A stretch of 15,259 nt of DNA from Candidatus Cloacimonadota bacterium. Lineage in GTDB: Bacteria; Cloacimonadota; Cloacimonadia; Cloacimonadales; Cloacimonadaceae. Below the pieces are notes generated by a model that did not search any database, was not told the origin of the DNA, and saw only the letters and a program-made list of their open reading frames with translations. Below, piece by piece: positions 1-5,427 of the stretch. Numbering within the stretch: position 1 is the stretch's first letter; each line of letters begins with the position of its first letter. The DNA is taken from NCBI GenBank assembly GCA_023392795.1, contig JAEWNJ010000020.1:1-15259 (forward strand), written 5' to 3'. The translations under genes and the position numbers were made by a program.

Positions 1-261
1 ACTAGTTCGCCCAATCCCTTCAGCGAGCTTGCCGTGATCAGTTATCAGCTTGAGGCCAAAAGCGAGGTGGAGATCAAGATCTACAACCTGAAAGGGCAAT
101 TGGTGAAGCATCTCTATGCCGGCTCTCAGGACAAGGGAGATCAGGTGCTGGCCTGGGAAGGCTGCGACGACAGGAATCAAGCTCTGCCCTCGGGGGTTTA
201 TATCCTGCGCTTACAGGAAAACGGCAAGTATCGGCAACCGCTAAAACTGCTGAAGCTGTAG
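1..261 (+). CDS. 3' fragment of a secreted protein: C-terminal FlgD-Ig-like / type IX-like sorting domain
   Basis: The reading frame is open from the first base and ends at TAG 259-261, so the gene starts left of the window. A GTG at 34 is only an internal codon. The 86 visible residues are a typical C-terminal beta-sandwich of the FlgD Ig-like group. They carry an SPNPF motif near the start, then ISYQL, the strand EIKIYNLKGQLVKHL, a W followed by a D-rich turn (GCDDRNQ), and LPSGVYILRL before a short basic end (KLLKL). In Bacteroidota and Cloacimonadota such domains end large secreted or surface proteins and are thought to serve in type IX-like export or attachment. The enzyme or adhesin in front of it is not in the window, so its role is unknown. 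A hairpin terminator follows at 293-313. The domain call is firm; sorting by T9SS is inference. Confidence 0.8.
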   Translation, partial: TSSPNPFSELAVISYQLEAKSEVEIKIYNLKGQLVKHLYAGSQDKGDQVLAWEGCDDRNQALPSGVYILRLQENGKYRQPLKLLKL

Positions 262-292
262 GGGAAATCCAAAGATTGTCCTTTGTTCCGCC

Positions 293-313
293 GGATAACC
301 GCTTATCCTTTTT
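293..313 (+). terminator. Rho-independent terminator of the first gene
   Basis: GGATAA (293-298) and TTATCC (303-308) form a 6-bp stem with loop CCGC, followed directly by five T (309-313). It lies 31 bp after the stop of the partial secreted-protein gene and before the start of the next gene. The stem is AT-rich, so it is of moderate strength. It also argues that the next gene does not begin at the in-frame start near 283, because the start region would then overlap the terminator. Confidence 0.55.
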
Positions 314-351
314 CTGGGCGCGTTATTGCCGCTTTATCCGGGAGTATAAAT

Positions 352-1413
352 ATGAACCGAATCCTTTTATGTCTGTTCTTGCTTGCCGCGGTCATACTGC
401 CAGCATTTGGGCAGAATTCCTTTACTGCATACCCTTATCTGGCATATTCTGGAGATACCAGGCTGATGGTGGGAGCTTTTAGCTTTTTCAGTCATGATCT
501 GGAATCTGAGAGTGTGAAGCCGGAGGCATTTTCCATCCTCTCCAATACGATATATTCCATGAAGCATCAGTTTCTGTTTGTCTTGATGCCACAGTATCGA
601 ACAGAAAACTGGAAGATTGCTGCGTCCATGATCTTTCAGGATTGGCCGGATGCCTACCACGGGATCGGCAATGACAGCGATATGGATGAGGGTGAGGATT
701 ATACCTCGAGGCGTTACTCCATCGAAACCCAGATTACCAGAAACCTTACGACCAATCTGAGGCTTTCCCTGAGATCACTGCAAGGCTGGCATAAAGTGCG
801 CGACTACGAGGAAGATGGACTGATGCAAAATGATCAATTGCTCGGCTTTGATCCGGGCTTTTATTCGGGACTGGGGTATGCCGTCGCTTATGATACCTCC
901 GAAGATAACTACTACCCGGAGCATGGAGTAAAACTGGAGATCAGGCAGCTCTTTATGAACGAGGCATGGGGCAGTGACTATGACTACTACGAGTCCCAAT
1001 ATGATCTTAGAGCATACTTAAAAACCTCCGCGGTATCGGTATTGGCACTGCAAAGCGATCTTATCCATCATGGCGGGGATTTGCCATTCTACAATTATCC
1101 GGAGCTGGGCGCTCGGTTAAGAGCATACGATGCAAAGCGATACATCGACAAGGCGCGGATCAGTCAACGCCTCGAAAACAGGATATTCCCCTTTAGCGGT
1201 AGTTTCACGCGTCGGATAGGCTTCGTTGCCTTCGCAGAAAGCGGACAGGTGGCCCCTGATGTGCGCGATATCAAGCTGAAAGACTGGCATTACTCTGTGG
1301 GCGGAGGGTTGCGCTTTTCCATCTTGCCAGATGAAAAGCTGAATCTGAGGGCTGATTTTGGCTTTGGGGATAATTCCACCAACTTCATGGTAAATGCCCG
1401 AGAGGTATTTTAG
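352..1413 (+). CDS. Omp85/BamA-type (D15 surface antigen) outer-membrane barrel protein without POTRA domains
   Basis: 353 residues. The start ATG 352 was chosen because GGGAG (340-344) precedes it and residues 1-20 are a clean signal peptide (short basic start, long hydrophobic run, AFG cut site before QNSF). An in-frame upstream start near 283 would overlap the terminator. The mature part alternates hydrophobic and polar residues, as in beta strands. The C-terminal half matches the D15/Omp85 barrel: LPFYNYPELG (244-253), LRAYDAKRYIDKA (256-268, in the place of the family's V/LRGF/Y loop motif), a FVAFAESGQVAP strand (291-302), YSVGGGLRFS (314-323) and a final Phe as expected for BAM substrates. 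No POTRA repeats fit in the roughly 100 to 200 residues before the barrel core, so it resembles the POTRA-less Omp85 members. Role: outer-membrane insertion or transport is possible but cannot be assigned. It converges with the following gene. Confidence 0.75.
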   Translation: MNRILLCLFLLAAVILPAFGQNSFTAYPYLAYSGDTRLMVGAFSFFSHDLESESVKPEAFSILSNTIYSMKHQFLFVLMPQYRTENWKIAASMIFQDWPDAYHGIGNDSDMDEGEDYTSRRYSIETQITRNLTTNLRLSLRSLQGWHKVRDYEEDGLMQNDQLLGFDPGFYSGLGYAVAYDTSEDNYYPEHGVKLEIRQLFMNEAWGSDYDYYESQYDLRAYLKTSAVSVLALQSDLIHHGGDLPFYNYPELGARLRAYDAKRYIDKARISQRLENRIFPFSGSFTRRIGFVAFAESGQVAPDVRDIKLKDWHYSVGGGLRFSILPDEKLNLRADFGFGDNSTNFMVNAREVF

Positions 1414-1447
1414 GGGATCATAGTCACTCCGGCGACCATTGTCTCAA

Positions 1448-1463
1448 GCCTGGAGGACCAGGC
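1448..1463. terminator. Possible bidirectional terminator hairpin between convergent genes
   Basis: GCCTGG (1448-1453), loop AGGA and CCAGGC (1458-1463) form a perfect GC-rich 6-bp stem in the 60-bp gap between two convergent genes. On the + strand it is followed by the T-rich but interrupted GCTGTTCTATCTATTTC; on the - strand no T-run follows. Its position suits a terminator, but the missing clean U-tract keeps this uncertain. Confidence 0.4.
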
Positions 1464-1473
1464 GCTGTTCTAT

Positions 1474-2832
1474 CTATTTCATCAATAGCATGCTCTTGCT
1501 TAAGACCATCTTAGGTAGGGTAAGGCGGCAGAAATATGTCCCCCTGGGTACATACTTGTTCTCTATGTCCCTCGTGTCCCACTTTATGCTATGTAAGCCT
1601 CCAGCCAGGTTCTCATTGATCAGGTTCCTCACCACCTGTCCCTCCAGATTGAGGATATCCAGCTGCACTAAAGTATCTTCTGGCAAGCTGAAAGAGATAG
1701 TGGTGCCCCAGCGGAAAGGGTTGGGATGATTTTGTCGCAGAGAGAACTTCAGCGGGGTAATCCTCTTTATATCTTCTGCACTGATATCGAGTTCGAAGAA
1801 GGGATATCTGCTTTTCGTTGCGCCATATTGTGCATTCAGTCTTCCTGGCTCCAGCCTGAGAATACCCATGGTGTCCTCTGATCCTTCGACACCTTTATAC
1901 TTGAAGGCCAGATCCACATCCTCAGCAGTCAGTTCTTCCAGTAGATCGATGTATGCGGATATCTGTTCCAGACTGTCTTCCACAACCACGGCACCTTTCA
2001 GCTCGCCACGCACGTATAGGCCTATCTCTCTGATTCCCTTGTTCCATGGCTCGGGCAGGTGGATGTAGAGCGGAACATAATCCTGCTTTTCATCGCAGTT
2101 AAAGTAGCTGGGGCTGGCTTTACTCCTGGGAGTGACGGACTGATGTTTGTTCCAGGTAAGATGATGGTTTCTTTGGGTAACCAGCACTAACATATCGCCG
2201 TAGTTCAGCGGATAGGATACTCCCTTCATTTCGCCACTTTGGGCATCCCTGATCAGGCACCAGTCCTTGGTTTTGGCCACCAGCACATCGTCCCAGATGT
2301 CACCGAGGGCTTTATCAGGGTTTTGGGATTCTAAGAGGAAATAGCCAAGCCAGTTTTGCATGCCGCTGTAAACATCGAAGCTTAAGCTATCCGGAGCTTT
2401 ATTCCCCTGGATCTTTACCGTCGCCGCTGCGGGATAATCGCTGGTCATGCGCGGCAGGAGGCCAATCTTGTATCCTTGTGCGGACGTAATCCTATGCGTG
2501 TGGGTTTGGAGAGTCCAACTATAATCCATCCATCGCAGTTGATCAGCATAGCCATGATTCATCCATGTCATATAGTCGAGATAGGTTGGCATCAGCGAAT
2601 ACTCGTCGTCATAATGAGTATGGGTAAGGGAACCAAGCAGATTACCAATCTTGTTGTTTTGTTCCTGCTCTGTGTCCAGTACCGGAAAGCTGACCCAGTA
2701 CCAACGATGGGCATCGGGACGATTCTGGAAGCTGCGCTCCCAAGAGACAGGGTGCTGTTCCGTGTCTATGGCGCGGGCGATTGAGCCCATTAGCATGACG
2801 GTTATGATCACTATCCGTATAGTATTGTGCAT
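1474..2832 (-). CDS. Secreted protein of unknown function with C-terminal FlgD-Ig-like sorting domain
   Basis: 452 residues from ATG 2832. An in-frame ATG at 2838 gives two extra residues, but AGGAAG (2844-2839) touches that codon and stands 6 nt from ATG 2832, so the inner start is favoured. Residues 1-21 are a signal peptide ending in ARA before IDTEQ. The central 340 residues match no family I recognise; they are rich in Trp and Tyr (WYWVSFPVLD near 44-53) and look like an extracellular beta-rich region. Residues about 362-452 form the C-terminal domain: FSLRQNHPNPF, FSLPEDTLVQLDILNLEGQ, GLHSIKWDTRD, VPRGTYFCRL and a short end MLLMK. This is the same domain type as at the left edge of the window. 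Likely exported to the surface or medium. It is transcribed leftward, converging with the barrel protein, and shares its upstream region with ssrA. Confidence 0.7.
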   Translation of the reverse strand: MHNTIRIVIITVMLMGSIARAIDTEQHPVSWERSFQNRPDAHRWYWVSFPVLDTEQEQNNKIGNLLGSLTHTHYDDEYSLMPTYLDYMTWMNHGYADQLRWMDYSWTLQTHTHRITSAQGYKIGLLPRMTSDYPAAATVKIQGNKAPDSLSFDVYSGMQNWLGYFLLESQNPDKALGDIWDDVLVAKTKDWCLIRDAQSGEMKGVSYPLNYGDMLVLVTQRNHHLTWNKHQSVTPRSKASPSYFNCDEKQDYVPLYIHLPEPWNKGIREIGLYVRGELKGAVVVEDSLEQISAYIDLLEELTAEDVDLAFKYKGVEGSEDTMGILRLEPGRLNAQYGATKSRYPFFELDISAEDIKRITPLKFSLRQNHPNPFRWGTTISFSLPEDTLVQLDILNLEGQVVRNLINENLAGGLHSIKWDTRDIENKYVPRGTYFCRLTLPKMVLSKSMLLMK

Positions 2833-2926
2833 GTTCATCTTCCTATGTGTGGTGCAGGTGTTGCGTCTGCTGTTGTGGCTGCCAAATATATGCTTACGGA
2901 AAGATACCTTTCAGTATAGTTACACG

Positions 2927-2942
2927 GATACTTCGGAGTATC
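2927..2942. repeat. Short perfect inverted repeat between the secreted-protein gene and ssrA
   Basis: GATACT (2927-2932), loop TCGG and AGTATC (2937-2942) form a perfect 6-bp hairpin in the 270-bp divergent region. No T-run follows on either strand, so it is not a terminator. It could be an operator or a leader hairpin of the leftward gene. A TATACT hexamer resembling a -10 box for that gene lies next to it on the - strand (2918-2913), with no convincing -35. Confidence 0.35.
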
Positions 2943-3001
2943 ATTGAGTCAAGGACTAATTGCTATGAGGCTGGTGCCTTAAAGCATCTGGAAAATAGTG
3001 C

Positions 3002-3029
3002 TTGACTCCAAAAGCTTTTGCCTTAGATT
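3002..3029 (+). promoter_or_regulatory. Candidate sigma70-type promoter of ssrA
   Basis: TTGACT (3002-3007), a 16-bp spacer and TAGATT (3024-3029) would start transcription about 65 bases before the mature tmRNA, leaving a leader for RNase P and other processing. The spacer contains a perfect 12-bp palindrome CAAAAGCTTTTG (3009-3020). The -35 box overlaps CTTGACTC (3001-3008), which has an exact inverted partner GAGTCAAG at 2946-2953. The call rests on consensus match and position only; the -10 is 4 of 6. Confidence 0.4.
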
Positions 3030-3102
3030 GTCCGGTAGTTCTTACACAGGCATATAGCGGGTTGATGATCAATATCTTGAAGAAAGCTCACTATGCCCTT
3101 TT

Positions 3103-3454
3103 GGGGGTGAAATGGTTTCGACAGGGAATTGGTGTGGTAGAGATGCATGCCGGAGATGCTATCCACTCCGTTAACAAGTAGCACCGCAAATTAATTGCAA
3201 ACGAAAACTTACTCTTAGCTGCTTAATCGCGCTAACGTCTGCCTCATTCGTGCCATCGGGATGAGCTCAGGCGTCGAAACAGTATGGCCGCTCGCTGATC
3301 GATCGCCGATAAATCAGCGCTAAGACCATCGGCTGGAGTACCTGGGGTCTGATTGTCTTTCACCCAGGCGCTTGAGACCTAAAGACAACTAAGCATGTAG
3401 ATTCTTTATGGCGCTGTTCTTTGGACGCGGGTTCGATCCCCGCCACCTCCACCA
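3103..3454 (+). ncRNA. ssrA: tmRNA (transfer-messenger RNA)
   Basis: 352-nt one-piece tmRNA that rescues stalled ribosomes with SmpB and tags the nascent chain for proteolysis. The 5' end GGGGGTGAAATGGTTTCGAC is a family hallmark. GGGGGTG (3103-3109) pairs with CACCTCC before the encoded ACCA end (3451-3454), and the third pair is G-U, the alanine identity element. A T-arm GCGGG-TTCGATC-CCCGC lies at 3428-3444. The tag frame begins at GCA 3197 and ends TAA 3226. The region between tag and 3' domain is filled by pairing segments as expected for pseudoknots, which I did not fold in detail. CCA is encoded. No U-run terminator is visible within the 45 bp before the next gene, so some read-through into it is possible. 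Confidence 0.95.
3197..3226 (+). other. tmRNA tag reading frame (ANENLLLAA)
   Basis: From the resume codon GCA at 3197 the frame reads A-N-E-N-L-L-L-A-A and stops at TAA 3224-3226. With the alanine brought by the tmRNA itself the tag is (A)ANENLLLAA. The ending LAA is the usual ClpXP-type degron end, and AN-E-N matches the common start of bacterial tags. The resume codon was chosen by this fit. Confidence 0.88.
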
Positions 3455-3499
3455 ATTTTCAGATTAGAACTGGCAGAATCTGTTACGGAGTACCCTATA

Positions 3500-4786
3500 A
3501 TGAACAAAATCTGTTGCCTGCTCCTCCTTCTGGTGCTGAGCCTTATCTTTGCCTGTGGCAAAAACACCACGGAACCCCCTACCGCTAACGAGTTACTACA
3601 GGCCAGAGTGACTGCTTTGGTGGACAGTATGTGGCAAAACTATCTTACCCAAAATGATCTCGATGCCGGAGGAGTGTTATTCTACGCTCAACGCGGAGAC
3701 AATGTGTATTTCTCCAAAGCCAATCTAGCAGGGAACATAGGGAAAAACTCGCTTTTTCGGGCTGCAAGCATTGCCAAGACCTTTACTGCATCTGCCATCA
3801 TGTTGATGCAGCAGCGGGGTGAGCTGAACATCGATGATTGCATCACTGCTACCATTCCGGGCAAGGAAACTGCCTATCTGCCGGATTCGCCCGATTATGA
3901 CATTCCTTTTAAAGGACAGATCAGCCTCAGACAGCTATTGGAGCACCGTGCCGGGGTCTTTGATCTGAGTAATTTTGAGATTCCCGCCACAGTGGATGCG
4001 CCATATGCCGGAATGAACTGGCTGAACTACGTGGAACAGCAGGATCCAGGACATTTTTTCACTGTGGATGAGATGATCGGAATCCTGGCGCAGCATCAAT
4101 TGTACCATAACGAACCCGGAGCAGCCCATCAGTATTCCAATACAGGATACATACTGTTGGGAAAGATCATCGAACGGGTCAGCGGAATGAGTTACGAGGA
4201 TTATGTAAAGAGTGAAATCCTGGAACCAAATGGTCTTGCTGCCACATCATTTCCCCTCGATGTGGCTCAGCACCTTTCAAATCCTCGAATCCCGGGGATG
4301 ATCTATCTGCCTGAGGGAGCCATCGACATTGACCTATACAATATGTCCTTTGAATTTGCTCAGGGTAATCTGGTAACCAATGCTGCCGATCTGTTGTACT
4401 GGCTTAGAAAGTGGCAGACTGGTACTGCAGGATTGGACCTCAGTACCGTGCTCGAAATGCGGGAATCAGATTATCCAGACCAGAATTATGGTCTGGGAAC
4501 ATCCTTCAGTCCGGGCTTCGGCTATGGACATACCGGTGCAATTGCCGGTTACATCACATTGATGTACTACGATCCCGATACAGATTTCTCCTTTGTCCTG
4601 CTCTCCAATATGTGGAATATGAAGAGTGATGCGTCATTCGATGACCACGCCTACACGCTGTTCGATATCGCTGCCAAAGCGAAGAAACTGATCACGGCCG
4701 AAAATCCCGGCACTGGTAGCCCCGTATCCGAACAAGGTAGTGGGAGAGCTGCCAAAAGGGACATATCTGCCCAGTATGGAAGGTGA
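3500..4786 (+). CDS. Serine hydrolase of the beta-lactamase / D-aminopeptidase family, predicted lipoprotein
   Basis: 428 residues; GGAG (3487-3490) stands 9 nt before ATG. The N-terminus is a lipoprotein signal: a long Leu run then LIFAC with Cys19, so the protein is probably lipid-anchored in the envelope. The penicillin-recognising serine hydrolase signature is complete: SIAK at 90-93 (nucleophile Ser90, Lys93), YSN at 212-214 and HTG at 344-346 in place of KTG. Further family segments are LLEHRAGV (147-153), NTGYILLGKIIERVSGMSYEDYV (214-236) and AQGNLVTNAADLLYW (287-301). Members include class C beta-lactamases, esterases, D-Ala-D-Ala peptidases and D-aminopeptidases; HxG in the third motif is common in the esterase/peptidase branches. 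Substrate unknown; antibiotic resistance should not be assumed. The last 35 residues are polar and probably disordered. It lies just after ssrA with no clear own promoter. Confidence 0.85.
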   Translation: MNKICCLLLLLVLSLIFACGKNTTEPPTANELLQARVTALVDSMWQNYLTQNDLDAGGVLFYAQRGDNVYFSKANLAGNIGKNSLFRAASIAKTFTASAIMLMQQRGELNIDDCITATIPGKETAYLPDSPDYDIPFKGQISLRQLLEHRAGVFDLSNFEIPATVDAPYAGMNWLNYVEQQDPGHFFTVDEMIGILAQHQLYHNEPGAAHQYSNTGYILLGKIIERVSGMSYEDYVKSEILEPNGLAATSFPLDVAQHLSNPRIPGMIYLPEGAIDIDLYNMSFEFAQGNLVTNAADLLYWLRKWQTGTAGLDLSTVLEMRESDYPDQNYGLGTSFSPGFGYGHTGAIAGYITLMYYDPDTDFSFVLLSNMWNMKSDASFDDHAYTLFDIAAKAKKLITAENPGTGSPVSEQGSGRAAKRDISAQYGR

Positions 4787-4834
4787 GTGCCCGGCCGATG
4801 CGCTGGTAACCCAGGTGTTGAGACAGCCCATTAT

Positions 4835-4940
4835 GCCTTAGCTGGATCCTGAGGCTACAAAAAAGCTGGACAGATTGACGCCCTCTGAAAAGCTGGTCCG
4901 AAAGGCGGCACCAATGTGCCAATCAACAGGCTAGAGCCTG
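4835..4940 (+). promoter_or_regulatory. Structured leader upstream of rpsO, possible S15 autoregulatory RNA
   Basis: Three hairpins can be drawn in the 181 bp before rpsO: GCCTTAG/CTGAGGC (4835-4841 with 4849-4855, one G-U pair, loop of 7); GGCAC-CAAT-GTGCC (4907-4920); and CAGGC-TAGA-GCCTG (4927-4940), which ends 17 nt before the GGGAGG ribosome site. None has a U-run. The nonamer AAAAGCTGG occurs twice (4861-4869, 4888-4896). S15 represses its own mRNA through leader structures in several phyla, with different architectures. That this leader does so is inference from position and pairing; I did not find the E. coli pseudoknot pattern. Confidence 0.35.
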
Positions 4941-4967
4941 AATATAACGTTTCATCTGGGAGGATGA

Positions 4968-5237
4968 ATGTCACTAAAACCTGAGGCCAAAACGGCTATC
5001 ATGGCAGAGTTTAGACTCCATGAATCAGACACTGGTTCCCCGGAAGTTCAGATCGCGATGCTCTCCAAACGCATCAAGGATATCACTGAACATCTGAAAG
5101 TGCACGCGAAGGATTTCTCCACGCGTCGGGGACTGTTGAAGCTGATCGGGCAGCGCAGGCGCTTACTGGACTATCTCAAGCGTACGGATATCAATCGTTA
5201 CCGCGAGATCATCAAAGCGCTTGGCATCAGAAAGTAA
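4968..5237 (+). CDS. rpsO: 30S ribosomal protein S15
   Basis: 89 residues, the usual length. ATG 4968 follows GGGAGG (4958-4963) by 4 nt. The family pattern is clear: HESDTGSPEVQIA (18-30), LTKRI-like helix (LSKRIKDITEHLKVHAKD), STRRGLLKLIGQRRRLLDYL and the end RYREIIKALGIRK. S15 is a primary 16S rRNA-binding protein, contacting helices 20-22, and helps assemble the platform of the 30S subunit and bridge to 50S. It is followed by pnp in the conserved rpsO-pnp order, separated here by a strong terminator. The structured upstream region may serve autoregulation. Confidence 0.98.
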   Translation: MSLKPEAKTAIMAEFRLHESDTGSPEVQIAMLSKRIKDITEHLKVHAKDFSTRRGLLKLIGQRRRLLDYLKRTDINRYREIIKALGIRK

Positions 5238-5261
5238 TTTCTCAGCCAAGATATTAAAGTC

Positions 5262-5310
5262 ATGGAAAAGTGGATGCCGGCGCAAAGCGAGGCTCCACTT
5301 TTCCATTTTT
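5262..5310 (+). terminator. Strong Rho-independent terminator after rpsO
   Basis: ATGGAAAAGTGGA (5262-5274) pairs perfectly with TCCACTTTTCCAT (5294-5306) over 13 bp, and the stem is extended inward by GCC/GGC and CGC/GCG. It is followed by T at 5306-5310. This is 24 bp after the rpsO stop and one of the clearest signals in the window. It implies that rpsO is mostly transcribed as its own unit, with pnp served by partial read-through or a promoter in the remaining 117 bp. Confidence 0.9.
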
Positions 5311-5341
5311 GTGAATCAACAATAATGACCAGGGAGTAATC

Positions 5342-5391
5342 AGCAATAAGCCAAGGGTTGGGGACTGGCGATCAGCCCTTTGCCTATTGCT
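5342..5391 (+). promoter_or_regulatory. Long imperfect hairpin in the pnp leader (possible RNase III / PNPase autoregulation site)
   Basis: AGCAATA (5342-5348) pairs with TATTGCT (5385-5391), then GC (5350-5351) with GC (5382-5383), then AAGGG (5353-5357) with CCCTT (5376-5380). Two single mismatches interrupt an otherwise 14-bp duplex with an 18-nt loop. It ends 26 nt before the pnp AGGAG. No T-run follows, so it is not a terminator. In E. coli the pnp leader carries a long stem-loop that RNase III cuts and PNPase then uses to repress itself. The place and shape here are similar; shared function is inference. Confidence 0.5.
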
Positions 5392-5427
5392 CATTCTCCC
5401 CGGTTAAGTAAGGACCTAGGAGAATAC

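Noticed and set aside
283..351. Longer N-terminus for the barrel protein from a non-ATG start at 283
   Set aside because: It would run through the terminator at 293-313 and hide the signal peptide that begins at ATG 352 behind a GGGAG.
2476..2947. Two + strand open frames of about 100 codons over the start of the leftward secreted-protein gene
   Set aside because: They are antisense to a frame with a clean signal peptide and ribosome site and have no protein-like features.
3460..3482. CAGATT/AATCTG hairpin after ssrA as a terminator
   Set aside because: The stem is AT-rich with an 11-nt loop and no T-run follows.
3500..4786. Serine hydrolase as an antibiotic-resistance beta-lactamase
   Set aside because: The motifs show only the broad family; HTG in place of KTG and a lipoprotein signal are common in esterases and peptidases, and no resistance context is present.
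4692..4922. Open frame of 76 codons on the - strand before rpsO
   Set aside because: Half lies over the serine hydrolase gene in antisense, it has no Shine-Dalgarno and its composition (Cys, Arg, His rich) is typical of a shadow frame.
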